Positions 8,557 through 16,841 are shown, counted from the stretch's first letter. The stretch is 22,053 bases of DNA from REEB509 sp049314555 (GCA_049314555.1 JBMOEW010000045.1:1-22053); one strand, 5' to 3'. Translations and numbers: made by a program. The notes: a model not told the origin generated them from the sequence alone.

Positions 8557-9324
8557 ATGACCAAAGCAGCAGCCACGCCCCCAATCGCCCAAACAAGTGC
8601 CAGCATAGACCCCACCGAGATCGCGAAATTCGCATCCCTCGCGGCACAATGGTGGGCACCCGATGGGGCCTTCGCCGCACTCCACCGCATGAACCCGGCA
8701 CGGCTCGCGTTCATCCGGGATCGGGCGATCAGCCACTTCGCGCTCGCGCCAAATGGCAGAAAACCATTGGCAGGCCTCACCGCGCTGGATGTGGGCTGTG
8801 GCGGAGGCTTGGTCACCCTGCCCTTGGCCAGGATGGGGGCCACAACAACAGGCATCGACGCTGGTCAGGACGCCGTCGGCGCAGCGCGCATCCAAGCAAA
8901 TGCCACCGAAACACAGGGCGTCCTCTTTGAACAAACCTCCGCCGAAGAGATCGCTAAAATCGGCCGCATGTTTGATCTGGTCGTTGCGCTAGAAATCCTG
9001 GAACATGTGCGCGACCCCTGCGCCTTTCTTGAAACATTAGGCACGCTTGTCCGTCCCGGCGGGCTTTTGGTGGTGTCCACCATCAACCGCACCGCGATGT
9101 CACGAGTCTTTGCGATAACCGCCGCCGAAAAACTCTTGAAATGGGCACCGGAGGGCGCACACGATTACGACAAGCTCATCAAACCCTCAGAGATCACCGC
9201 AGCCTTGCCCCACTTCAAATGGGACGCCCCAATCGGGCTTTCCTTCAAGCTAAGCGACCGCACTTGGCAGGCCTCCGGCGACATCAGCATGAATTACATG
9301 ATGGCCGCGACCCGCCCGGCATAA
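8557..9324 (+). CDS. ubiG: Ubiquinone biosynthesis O-methyltransferase UbiG
   Basis: Performs the two O-methylations of the ubiquinone ring (of the demethylubiquinone and polyprenyl-hydroxyphenol intermediates), with SAM as donor, at the membrane surface. The 255 residues show the UbiG N-terminus IDPTEIAKFASLAAQWW followed by HRMNPARLAFI, the SAM loop ALDVGCGGGLVTLPLA, and ALEILEHV, which is typical of this group. The start was set at the ATG at 8557 from the family N-terminus; a GTG one codon earlier is possible, and no good ribosome site is seen. It diverges from lysC and runs towards the ABC-F gene, with 14 bp between their ends. Confidence 0.95.
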   Translation: MTKAAATPPIAQTSASIDPTEIAKFASLAAQWWAPDGAFAALHRMNPARLAFIRDRAISHFALAPNGRKPLAGLTALDVGCGGGLVTLPLARMGATTTGIDAGQDAVGAARIQANATETQGVLFEQTSAEEIAKIGRMFDLVVALEILEHVRDPCAFLETLGTLVRPGGLLVVSTINRTAMSRVFAITAAEKLLKWAPEGAHDYDKLIKPSEITAALPHFKWDAPIGLSFKLSDRTWQASGDISMNYMMAATRPA

Positions 9325-9338
9325 AGGGCCTAGCCAAG

Positions 9339-11192
9339 TCAGCCCTCCATCGCTGAGCTCGCCTCCAGCCAAGCGCTCTCAGCCACCTCTAGCACGCCAG
9401 CCTGCGCTTCGCGGTCCGCCGCCAGGCGCACGGCCCGCTCCGGGTCCCGCGCAAACAGCGCAGGGTCCGCCAGCGCCGCATCAATCTCGCCCAACGCCTT
9501 TTGCGCCCCCGTCATTGCAAGTTCGGCATCCTTCAAACGCCGCAGCAAGGCCTGGGGATTAACCCGTTTTGCAATAGGCGGGGCGTTCGCGGCCTCCAGC
9601 GCTGCGGCAGCCGCAGCCCCTTTGGCACCGGGCCGATCCGCCGCCAACACCAACCGGCGATAGTCAGTTAAATCCCCATCATAGGGCCCAGCCCGCCCAC
9701 CGTGCACGAGCCAAAGCCGCTCCGCCACAGCCTCTGCTAAGTAAACGTCGTGCGTGATCAACAACACCGCACCGGAATACTCGTTCAGCGAATGAATCAA
9801 CGCCTCGCGGCTATCGATGTCTAAATGGCTTGTTGGCTCGTCCAGGATCAGCACGTGCGGCTTGGTATGCGCGATCATGCCCAACAACAGGCGCACTTTT
9901 TCGCCGCCAGACAGGCGCTCCACCTTGGTATCCACCTTATCCGCGCCAAACCCGATCGCGGCCGCCAACCCACGTTGCTGGGCCTGCCCGCCCTGCGGCA
10001 CCAGCCGTGACACGTGCTGCAAAACCGTCTCGCCGGGCGTTAGCTCATCCAGCTGATCTTGGCTGAAGTAGCCGGCATTCACCCCGCGTGCCGCCCGCCG
10101 CGCCCCGGCCAGCAACGCCAGCCGCCCCGCAATAGACTTCACCAGCGTTGTCTTGCCCTGCCCGTTCGGCCCAATGATCCCGATGCGATCATCAGCGTCC
10201 AAACGCAGGCTAACGCCGCGCAAAACCGGTTTGCCGGCCAAATAGCCAAGGTCGGCCCCATCAAGTTGCATCAGCGGCGAAGCCAAGGTCTCAGAGGCCT
10301 CGAACCTGAACGGCGTCGTCCGATCCGCTAACGGCACAGTGATCTCTGTCATCCGCTCCAGCATCTTGACCCGGCTCTGAGCCTGCCGGGCCTTGCTGGC
10401 CTTCGCCTTGAACCGATCCACAAACGCCTGCAGTCGGGCCCGCTCGGCATCTTGCTTGCCCTTCATGGCACCGGCCAAGGACGCCCGCTCCGCGCGCTTG
10501 CGCAAATAGGTGTCATACCCGCCCGGGTGCACCTCAAGCCCGCCCTGATCCAGCGCAAGAATGTGGGTCACACACCGGTTCAGCATTTCCCGGTCGTGCG
10601 AAACCAACACCACGGTGCGCGGATAGCTGCGCAAATAGTCCTCAAGCCAAGCGGCCCCTTCGAGATCCAAATAGTTGGTCGGCTCGTCCAGCAACAGCAA
10701 ATCCGGCGTCGAAACCAACACTCCTGCCAGCGCCGCCCGCATCCGCCAACCGCCAGAAAAAGCCTTGGCCGGCTTAAACAACTCGTCCTGGGCAAAGCCA
10801 AGCCCGGTCAGAATGGCCGCAGCGCGGGCCTCCGCTGAATAGGCGTCGATTTCCCCTAACCGCTCATGGATCGCGGCAATCCGGTCGCCATCGGTTGCGA
10901 TGTCCGCTTCAGCCATCAGGCTGGCACGTTCGGTGTCAACCGCCAGAACGGTGTCCATCAACGGCGTATCCACCGCCGGCACCTCCTGCGCAACCCAGCC
11001 CATCCGGGCCCCCCGCTTGATGCGGATGGCTCCGTCACCGCCCCCTTCGCGGATCAAGCGCAACAGCGTGGACTTGCCGGTTCCATTGCGACCCACGAGC
11101 CCCACTTTCCAGCCTTCGGCCAAAAAGGCGGTGGCGCCGTCGAACAAAGAGCGTCCAGCGATTCGGTAAGTGAGATCTTGAATGTCGAGCAT
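9339..11192 (-). CDS. ABC-F family ATPase, YheS-like
   Basis: A soluble protein with two ABC ATPase domains and no membrane part; ABC-F proteins act on the ribosome. First domain: Walker A GRNGTGKS (34-41), signature FSGGWRMR (145-152), Walker B LLLLDEPTNYLD (165-176). The linker contains AKASKARQAQSRVKMLERM (263-281), strongly like E. coli YheS. Second domain: Walker A GPNGQGKT (341-348), signature LSGGEKVR (427-434) and LDEPTSHLD (450-458). Both catalytic Glu are present. At 617 residues it is close to YheS (637). The C-terminus is Ala-rich with a coiled-coil-like tail. It is the last gene of the comF-grxC-nitrilase-DUF1178 run. Its exact role (YheS, Uup or resistance-like) is not certain. 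Confidence 0.93.
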   Translation of the reverse strand: MLDIQDLTYRIAGRSLFDGATAFLAEGWKVGLVGRNGTGKSTLLRLIREGGGDGAIRIKRGARMGWVAQEVPAVDTPLMDTVLAVDTERASLMAEADIATDGDRIAAIHERLGEIDAYSAEARAAAILTGLGFAQDELFKPAKAFSGGWRMRAALAGVLVSTPDLLLLDEPTNYLDLEGAAWLEDYLRSYPRTVVLVSHDREMLNRCVTHILALDQGGLEVHPGGYDTYLRKRAERASLAGAMKGKQDAERARLQAFVDRFKAKASKARQAQSRVKMLERMTEITVPLADRTTPFRFEASETLASPLMQLDGADLGYLAGKPVLRGVSLRLDADDRIGIIGPNGQGKTTLVKSIAGRLALLAGARRAARGVNAGYFSQDQLDELTPGETVLQHVSRLVPQGGQAQQRGLAAAIGFGADKVDTKVERLSGGEKVRLLLGMIAHTKPHVLILDEPTSHLDIDSREALIHSLNEYSGAVLLITHDVYLAEAVAERLWLVHGGRAGPYDGDLTDYRRLVLAADRPGAKGAAAAAALEAANAPPIAKRVNPQALLRRLKDAELAMTGAQKALGEIDAALADPALFARDPERAVRLAADREAQAGVLEVAESAWLEASSAMEG

Positions 11193-11235
11193 GGCGGCGC
11201 GGTGGTAACAGGCCCGAAGGCCAAAGCCAAACCGC

Positions 11236-11661
11236 TCAATTCACCTTGCGTGGTGTTTTGGGCTTTGGCGCCTGCGGCGAAAGCTCCGCCGGCAAGGCAG
11301 CCACTGGGGCACCTTCCTCGATCAAGGCCCGCGCATCGTCGGGCGAGGCCTCTCCCCAGATGGGCCGATGTTCGATCTCGCCATCGTTCATTTTGCGCGC
11401 TTCATCCACGAACCCCTCGCCCACGTAGTCGAAGTTGTCGCGAATGTGGGCCCGCGCCTTCTTGGCGAAAGCCTCAAAAGCCGCCCGCTCGCCCCGGCCC
11501 CGCACCACCGCTGGGGCCATAACGGCCTTTGTTACAGCGCGGGAGCCACAATGTGGGCATTCCACCAAGCCCTTCTCGGCCTGATCGTCATAGTCCCCGC
11601 TGTTGCGGAACCAGGCATCGAAGGTGTGCTCTTCGTCGCATCGCAGATCATAGCGGATCAT
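11236..11661 (-). CDS. DUF1178 family protein
   Basis: A small soluble protein of unknown function found mainly in proteobacteria. The 141 residues start MIRYDLRCDEEHTFDAWF, with Cys8 and a CPHC pair at 35-38 that could bind a metal, as is typical for the family. The C-terminal tail is Pro/Lys-rich. The ATG at 11661 was chosen over an upstream start because it matches the family N-terminus and overlaps the stop of the amidohydrolase gene as ATGA, which indicates translational coupling. The ABC-F gene follows 43 bp downstream. Confidence 0.92.
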   Translation of the reverse strand: MIRYDLRCDEEHTFDAWFRNSGDYDDQAEKGLVECPHCGSRAVTKAVMAPAVVRGRGERAAFEAFAKKARAHIRDNFDYVGEGFVDEARKMNDGEIEHRPIWGEASPDDARALIEEGAPVAALPAELSPQAPKPKTPRKVN

Positions 11662-12488
11662 GGCCCGGTAAACCCGCGCCCGCCTTGCCACGCCGGGATT
11701 TTATCCCGCGCCGCGCCCACAGCGTCCAAGTCCAAATTGGCCACACACAGCCCCGGCAGATCATCGTCTTTGGCAGCGATTATCTTGCCCCAGGGGTCGA
11801 TCACCAGCGAATGGCCCCAGGTTGCGCGCCCATCTTCATGCGTGCCCCCCTGCGCCGCCGCTACGATATAGGCTCCGGTTTCGATCGCCCGCGCCCGCAA
11901 CAACGTCTCCCAGTGCGCCTCGCCAGTCGGGCGCGTAAAGGCGGCGGGCACCGCGATCACCTCCGCGCCGGCCACCGCCAACGCCTGGAACAGTCCCGCA
12001 AAACGCAGATCATAACAAATCGTCAACCCGATCTTGGCCCCCATTGGCCCCTCGGTAAGCACGGCCTTCGTGCCAGGGGCCACAGTAGCGGACTCGCGGT
12101 AGGTCTCGCCCCCGCCCAGCTCCACATCAAACAGGTTGATTTTGTCATACAGCGCGGCCGGCTTGCCGTCCGGAGCAAACAAAACGCTGCGGTTGTAGAC
12201 GCGGCCTTCCCCCGCCCACACCGCCATCGACCCCAGCGAGAGCCAAATCCCGTGCTCCGCCGCGATCCGCCCCCACGCCTTCAGCTCCGCCGCCAAATCT
12301 TCGTTCTCGACCGCGGCCAACATGCGCGGGCGGTCCTTATCCAGGCGGTGGGTGTTTTCGGGCGTAAACACAATGCGAGCCCCTGCCGCCGCCGCTTCCC
12401 GGATCATGGGCATGGCATGCGCACGGTTTGCCGCCGGCTCTACGCCACTGCGCAGTTGCGCCACCCCAATCCGAAGCATCCGGGCCAT
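11658..12488 (-). CDS. Carbon-nitrogen hydrolase (nitrilase superfamily), Nit1-like
   Basis: An amidohydrolase with the Glu-Lys-Cys triad of the nitrilase superfamily: E44 (TPENT), K116 (YDKINLFDVEL) and C158 (LTICYDLRF). The 276-residue length and these motifs fit the Nit1/omega-amidase group, which includes deaminated-glutathione amidase, a metabolite-repair enzyme. This substrate is inferred from similarity and from the neighbouring glutaredoxin gene. Its ATG shares one base with the grxC stop (TAATG), and its stop overlaps the start of the DUF1178 gene (ATGA), so three products are made in coupled translation. The protein is cytoplasmic; no signal peptide is seen. Confidence 0.92.
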   Translation of the reverse strand: MARMLRIGVAQLRSGVEPAANRAHAMPMIREAAAAGARIVFTPENTHRLDKDRPRMLAAVENEDLAAELKAWGRIAAEHGIWLSLGSMAVWAGEGRVYNRSVLFAPDGKPAALYDKINLFDVELGGGETYRESATVAPGTKAVLTEGPMGAKIGLTICYDLRFAGLFQALAVAGAEVIAVPAAFTRPTGEAHWETLLRARAIETGAYIVAAAQGGTHEDGRATWGHSLVIDPWGKIIAAKDDDLPGLCVANLDLDAVGAARDKIPAWQGGRGFTGP

Positions 12489-12748
12489 TATTGCGCCATC
12501 AACAGGCGATCGAGCCCGCCCTTTGCGTCCAGCGCGTGGAGGTCGTCGCAGCCTCCCACATGTGTTTCCCCCACAAAGATCTGTGGAAATGTTCGCCGCC
12601 CGCCCGACCGCGCAATCATCTCGGCCTTCAACGCGGAATTCATCCCGGCTTCAACTTCCGTGTAGGCCACGCCCTTGCTGGTCAAAAGCTTCAACGCACG
12701 AGTGCAATACGGACAAAAAGGCGTTGTGTAGACTGTCACTGGCTGCAT
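12488..12748 (-). CDS. grxC: Glutaredoxin 3 (GrxC-type)
   Basis: A small dithiol glutaredoxin that reduces disulfides with glutathione. The 86 residues have the CPYC active site at 12-15, the TFPQIF segment with the cis-proline, and GGCDDL, which helps bind glutathione. E. coli GrxC has 83 residues. The ATG at 12748 is preferred over an upstream frame extension because GGAGAG (12753-12758) lies 4 nt before it and the family starts here. It follows comF by 18 bp and shares TAATG with the amidohydrolase gene. Confidence 0.95.
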   Translation of the reverse strand: MQPVTVYTTPFCPYCTRALKLLTSKGVAYTEVEAGMNSALKAEMIARSGGRRTFPQIFVGETHVGGCDDLHALDAKGGLDRLLMAQ

Positions 12749-12752
12749 CGAA

Positions 12753-12758
12753 CTCTCC
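12753..12758 (-). promoter_or_regulatory. Ribosome binding site for grxC
   Basis: GGAGAG on the minus strand, just before the ATG at 12748. It settles which of two in-frame starts is used. Confidence 0.6.
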
Positions 12759-12766
12759 GTCCACAA

Positions 12767-13468
12767 TCATATAGATGCCTCCGCGCCCTTCACAACGCGC
12801 GCGAGCGCCGCCATGTGCACTTGCGCAGCACCGGCCTTCTTCAAAGCCCGCGCGCAGGCGTCCGCCGTGGCACCGGTCGTGATCACGTCGTCCACCAACA
12901 GGATGGTCTTTCCCGCAAGCGTGTGGCCCCGCGAGACCCGGAACGCACCGGCCACCTGCCGGCCCCGATCGCTACGGCTCAAGCCCGCCTGGCCCCCAGG
13001 TTTGCGCGGCCGCTGCAGCAACGCCGGGCGCCAAGGCAGGCCGCACCGCGCCGAAAGCGCCTGCGCCAGCCATGCCGCCTGGTTAAAGCCGCGGCTGGCC
13101 AACCGTCGCCAATGCCACAGCACCGGAGCAATCACGTCGGCCTCCGCAATCAACGGTGCCGCCGCCTGCGCCATCCAGACGCCAAACACAGGCAGCCCGT
13201 CGCGACGACCCGCACGCTTCAATTGCAGCACCATGTGGCGCGCATCGTCATTGTAGACCAGCGTCGCGCGCGCCGGGTCAAACAGCGGCGGCACAAAAGC
13301 GCACGCGCCACAAACCGCCTGCTCCCCCACATACGCCGGCAACAGAAACCCACAGCGAAAGCACAGCGATTCTTCCAGGAACGCCAAACGCCCCCAAGCG
13401 TCGCCCTCAATGGTGCCGGGTTGCGAAACCAGCGCGTCCGAAACCAGCGACCGCGGCGGCCAAATCAC
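12767..13468 (-). CDS. comF: ComF family phosphoribosyltransferase-like protein
   Basis: ComF proteins have zinc ribbons followed by a type I phosphoribosyltransferase fold; in some bacteria they support DNA uptake. Here the second ribbon is intact (CFRC 36-39, CGAC 53-56), and the PRPP loop VDDVITTGAT lies at 192-201. The first ribbon is eroded: the place of the first CxxC reads SLVS (7-10), and the second pair falls on E21 and A24. The start is a GTG at 13468. In-frame codons upstream (from CTG at 13498 just after a stop) still look like coding sequence that leads into WPPR, so the true start may be non-standard and earlier. First gene of the comF-to-ABC-F run. Confidence 0.88.
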   Translation of the reverse strand: MIWPPRSLVSDALVSQPGTIEGDAWGRLAFLEESLCFRCGFLLPAYVGEQAVCGACAFVPPLFDPARATLVYNDDARHMVLQLKRAGRRDGLPVFGVWMAQAAAPLIAEADVIAPVLWHWRRLASRGFNQAAWLAQALSARCGLPWRPALLQRPRKPGGQAGLSRSDRGRQVAGAFRVSRGHTLAGKTILLVDDVITTGATADACARALKKAGAAQVHMAALARVVKGAEASI

Positions 13469-13542
13469 ATTGGCAAGCCCCGTGGCGAAGGCATGCAGTC
13501 ATCCGGCTTTGTGTTCGTGCCCCGCCACGCCATATCCCCAGG

Positions 13543-14439
13543 ATGCCGCTGCAAGTTGCCCACCCTCAGCACCTATTCGACGCACGTCTGCACCGCCAGC
13601 GCAAGGCCCGCGCGGCAAACGGCTACGCGCACGCGGCCTTTTTGCATGCCCGCACCGCGCAAGACCTGCTGGAGCGCCTGGAGGCGATCAAAAGGCCCTT
13701 CCCCAGGGTTCTCACAATCGGTGCCGCCACTGCCTTTGCAGCCCTGCATGCCGGCGCTGAATTTGCCGTTGCAACAGACGTGTCCCACAAGCTTCTGCCC
13801 AGCGGCAGCGTCGCGCTGAACCCCGAACACCTGCCGTTTGCCCCCAACAGCTTCAACTTGATCTTGGCACCGCTGGCCCTCAATTGGACCAACGACCTGC
13901 CCGGCACGCTGATCCAACTGCGCGCGAGCCTCCTGCCCGATGGGCTCCTCCTTGCCACCCTGTTCGGGCCAGAAACCCTGCACGAATTGCGCTCGGTCTT
14001 GTTGCAAGCGGAATCCGAACTCACCAGCGGGGCGGCTTTAAGGATCGCGCCTTTTGCTGAATTGCGCGAAGCAGCCGGCCTTCTGCAGCGCGCAGGCTTT
14101 GCCCTGCCCGCCGCCGACCGCGACGTGACCACGGTGCGCTACCGATCCCCGTTTGCGCTCTTGCAGGACCTGCGCGCCATGGGCGAGACAGCCGCCTTCA
14201 CAAACCGCGCCCCCGCGCTTCGCCGCGCGGTGATCCTGCGGGCGATGGCGCTCTACCAGGAGCGTTTTGGCCTGCCCGATGGCAGGGTCCAGGCGACCTT
14301 TGAGATCGTCACCTTGACCGGCTGGAACCCGCACGAAAGCCAGCAAAAGCCCCTGCGCCCTGGCAGCGCTAAGACCCGGCTTTCAGATGCCCTTGGCGTT
14401 GCCGAGTGGCCCGCTGGCGAAAAAGCAGGGAAGAGCTGA
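13543..14439 (+). CDS. BioC/NDUFAF5-like class I methyltransferase-fold protein
   Basis: 298 residues in the SAM methyltransferase fold, most like the alphaproteobacterial relatives of BioC and of the complex I assembly factor NDUFAF5. Family features are FDARLHRQRKARA (12-24), LPFAPNSFNLILAPLALNWTNDLPG in parts (97-121), LRPDG-type LLPDG (130-134), LFGPETLHELR (140-150) and RDVTTVRYRSPFALLQDLRAMGE further on. The glycine-rich SAM loop is weak: the expected DLGxGxG reads TIGAATA (58-64). So activity is uncertain. It diverges from comF with 74 bp between starts and its stop lies 3 bp from the end of the YidB-like gene. Start: an ATG matching the family N-terminus. Confidence 0.85.
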   Translation: MPLQVAHPQHLFDARLHRQRKARAANGYAHAAFLHARTAQDLLERLEAIKRPFPRVLTIGAATAFAALHAGAEFAVATDVSHKLLPSGSVALNPEHLPFAPNSFNLILAPLALNWTNDLPGTLIQLRASLLPDGLLLATLFGPETLHELRSVLLQAESELTSGAALRIAPFAELREAAGLLQRAGFALPAADRDVTTVRYRSPFALLQDLRAMGETAAFTNRAPALRRAVILRAMALYQERFGLPDGRVQATFEIVTLTGWNPHESQQKPLRPGSAKTRLSDALGVAEWPAGEKAGKS

Positions 14440-14442
14440 AAA

Positions 14443-14853
14443 TTACCCGGGCTTGTTCAGCTTGGACAGCACCCCACCCAAAGTCTTTGCGATGGCGTCG
14501 CCATCAGGCATTTTGCCGTCCGGGGTCAGCTGGTCGATCATCTGCGGCAAGCCAGCGGAAAGCGACTTCAACAGATCATCCACATTCACGCCCGCCTTGG
14601 AGGCAAGACCCTGCACCGCTTCGCTGCCAAGCGCGGCGTGCACTTGATCCGGGCTGATCGCCGGGTTCGGGCCTGTTGAAATCCAGCCCTTGATGATGTC
14701 GCCCATGCCAGCGGCTTCAAACTTCTGCACCAAGTCACCCAACCCGCCGCCCTGCTTGGTCAACATCTCAGCCACCGCACCTATCACGGCACCCTGGACG
14801 CCCTGTTCTTTGCCGCCGCCCAACATCCCGAAAACTGTTTTCATCAAGTCCAT
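14443..14853 (-). CDS. YidB family protein (DUF937)
   Basis: 136 residues, close to E. coli YidB (132). The family pattern is visible: MDLMKTVFGMLGG at the start, the Gly-rich GGGLGDLVQKFEAAGMGDIIKGWI (about 35-58), NPAISPDQVHAALG (63-76) and a C-terminal helix LAS.AGVNVDDLLKSLSAGLPQMIDQLTPDGKMP. Its function is unknown; it is probably soluble. A GGAGG ribosome site lies 8 nt before the ATG at 14853. It converges with the methyltransferase-like gene, with stops 3 bp apart, and diverges from the membrane protein gene to the right. Confidence 0.92.
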   Translation of the reverse strand: MDLMKTVFGMLGGGKEQGVQGAVIGAVAEMLTKQGGGLGDLVQKFEAAGMGDIIKGWISTGPNPAISPDQVHAALGSEAVQGLASKAGVNVDDLLKSLSAGLPQMIDQLTPDGKMPDGDAIAKTLGGVLSKLNKPG

Positions 14854-15009
14854 GAAACGTCCCTCCAGTGGTCAAGCCCTCCCTCTAACGCGACTTTCGC
14901 ACAGGCCAAAATGGCGAAGTGTCCATCATCAGTTCGCCACCACCGCCCCTTGCGATCCAAGAAAACTTCTTGCACCAAAGCGACCTGTCCAACGCCAGAG
15001 CCAAATCCC

Positions 15010-15570
15010 ATGCCCCCATTTCGCGCCATAGGTCTTCGCGTGGCTGGTCTTGCCGCTGTCATGTGCGGTGTCCTGCGCTTGGGCGTGGAACTGGCAGCCA
15101 ACGGCGTGCTTCCCGATGCCTCAGGCACCGGTTTTGCCCATCTCTATCCCGTGATCGACGCGCTGATCGTGCTGGCGGTGGTTGGGGTATATGTTCAAAC
15201 GCGCACCCGGACCGGCGCTGCCGGCGTGATCGGGCTGCTGATGGTTCTGGCCGGCGTAATCGTGCTGCGCACACGGGCCTTTTCCGAAATGCTCGGCGAT
15301 CCCTACGCCCTGGGTGCTGCGCTCGTTGCCGGCGGCATGGCACTCACGGGCGCGATGCTGGTGGCGCGCAAGGCCATGCCCACCTGGATCGGCGCGCTTT
15401 GGATGGCCACTTTCGGGCTAGCGTTGCTTTCCCTCATTTTCCCCGAGCAGGCACGGCTCTTGCGCCTGCTGGCGGCAACCTGCTTCGCTGCAGGCATGAT
15501 CGGTGCCGGCGGCGCGCTTTTGGCTAGCGCCAACACGCGCCCCATAAACAGAACCCGCAAAGCCCGCTAA
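15010..15570 (+). CDS. Six-helix membrane protein of unknown function
   Basis: I do not recognise the family. The 186 residues hold about six hydrophobic helices, near 8-30, 46-63, 70-87, 99-119, 126-144 and 150-173, and end in a basic tail (NTRPINRTRKAR), which suggests an inner-membrane protein with a cytoplasmic C-terminus. No catalytic motif is visible. The ATG at 15010 was chosen because the frame upstream (from 14911) codes for a Cys/Pro-rich stretch unlike a membrane protein N-terminus. The 156 bp before it probably hold divergent promoters shared with the YidB-like gene. It converges with argG. Confidence 0.75.
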   Translation: MPPFRAIGLRVAGLAAVMCGVLRLGVELAANGVLPDASGTGFAHLYPVIDALIVLAVVGVYVQTRTRTGAAGVIGLLMVLAGVIVLRTRAFSEMLGDPYALGAALVAGGMALTGAMLVARKAMPTWIGALWMATFGLALLSLIFPEQARLLRLLAATCFAAGMIGAGGALLASANTRPINRTRKAR

Positions 15571-15579
15571 GCCGCGGGC
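15562..15579. terminator. Weak GC hairpin between converging genes
   Basis: GCCCGC (15562-15567) and GCGGGC (15574-15579) form a 6-bp stem with a 6-base loop, overlapping the stop of the membrane protein gene and 11 bp from the argG stop. It could serve both strands, but no T-run follows on either side, so it is only a candidate. Confidence 0.25.
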
Positions 15580-15590
15580 CTCAGCACTAC

Positions 15591-16841
15591 TCAAGCCTCA
15601 TTCTTCCCCACCCGCTTGTCCCGCCACGCCGCGATCCGAAGCCGCAACGCGTTCAGTTTGATAAAGCCTTCGGCGTCCTTCTGGTTATACCCGCCGGCTG
15701 CGTCAAAACTGATCAAGTCCTTGCTATACAGCGAGTAGGGCGAAGACCGCCCCTGCACATAAACTCCACCCTTATAGAGCTTCAACATCACCTCCCCGGT
15801 AACGTCATCCTGCGACGCATCGATCGCCGCCTGCAGCATCCTGCGCTCCGGCGTGAACCACATCCCATTGTAAATGAGCGTGGCATATTTCGGCATCAGC
15901 TCGTCCTTCAGGTGCATCGCCCCGCGGTCGAGGCAAATGCTCTCAATCGCCCGGTGCGCCTGCCACAGGATCGTGCCGCCCGGCGTTTCATAAAACCCGC
16001 GGCTTTTCATTCCGACGAAGCGGTTTTCAACGAGGTCGAGCCCCCCGATCCCGTGCTTGGCACCCAACCGGTTCAGCTCGGCCAACAGCTCGTGCGCCTT
16101 GAGCGCCTTGCCATTGACGGAAACCGCATCGCCTTCCTGGAAACCCACAACGATAAGTTCCGCCTGGTCCGGGGCCTCCTCCGGCGTCAGGGTGCGGCGG
16201 TCGCTGCGCTTGCTTACGATGTCAGGCGTGGCCACCGCCGGGTCCTCCAGCGCCAACCCCTCAGACGACGTGTGCAGCAGGTTCGCATCGATCGAAAACG
16301 GCGCGTCTTGCTCCTTGCCCGCGGCGATTGGAATGCCGTGCTTTTTGGCATAGGCGATCAGCTCCGGCCGCCCCTGGAACGCCCACTCCCGCCAGGGCGC
16401 AATCACACGCACATCCGGCTTCAACGCATAATAGGCCACCTCAAACCGGACCTGATCGTTGCCCTTGCCGGTCGCGCCGTGACACACAGCGTCCGCACCA
16501 ACCATGTTGGCGATTTCGATCTGGCGCTTGGCAATCAGCGGGCGCGCGATCGAGGTGCCAAGCAGATACTGGCCTTCATACAGCGTGTTGGCGCGGAACA
16601 TCGGAAACACGAAGTCCCGCACGAATTCCTCGCGCAGGTCATCGATGAAGATGTTCTCTTCTTTGACGCCCATTTTCAGGGCTTTTTCCCGCGCAGGAGC
16701 CAGCTCCTCGCCTTGGCCAAGATCAGCGGTGAAGGTCACGACCTCGCAGCCGTACTTCTCCTGCAACCATTTCAGGATGATGGAGGTGTCAAGGCCCCCG
16801 GAATAGGCCAACACCACTTTTTTGACGTCACCCTTCGCCAT
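15591..16841 (-). CDS. argG: Argininosuccinate synthase
   Basis: Joins citrulline and aspartate with ATP to argininosuccinate, the penultimate step of arginine synthesis, in the cytoplasm. The 416 residues show the ATP pyrophosphatase loop AYSGGLDTS (12-20), the citrulline/aspartate site CHGATGKGNDQVRFE, and GGLDLVENRFVGMKSRG. Length and motifs are complete. Two ATGs lie 9 nt apart; the inner one at 16841 is favoured because GAAGG (16851-16855) lies 9 nt before it but touches the outer ATG directly. It is likely transcribed alone from a nearby promoter (16873-16900). Confidence 0.97.
   Translation of the reverse strand: MAKGDVKKVVLAYSGGLDTSIILKWLQEKYGCEVVTFTADLGQGEELAPAREKALKMGVKEENIFIDDLREEFVRDFVFPMFRANTLYEGQYLLGTSIARPLIAKRQIEIANMVGADAVCHGATGKGNDQVRFEVAYYALKPDVRVIAPWREWAFQGRPELIAYAKKHGIPIAAGKEQDAPFSIDANLLHTSSEGLALEDPAVATPDIVSKRSDRRTLTPEEAPDQAELIVVGFQEGDAVSVNGKALKAHELLAELNRLGAKHGIGGLDLVENRFVGMKSRGFYETPGGTILWQAHRAIESICLDRGAMHLKDELMPKYATLIYNGMWFTPERRMLQAAIDASQDDVTGEVMLKLYKGGVYVQGRSSPYSLYSKDLISFDAAGGYNQKDAEGFIKLNALRLRIAAWRDKRVGKNEA

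Noticed and set aside
8404..8934. Upstream extension of the lysC frame
   Set aside because: The frame is open by chance across the start of ubiG on the other strand. Aspartate kinases start at MSRLVMKFGGTS, and the added part is Cys/Gly-rich without a domain.
14911..15009. Earlier start for the membrane protein
   Set aside because: The 33 extra codons give a Cys/Pro/Lys-rich stretch unlike a membrane protein N-terminus.
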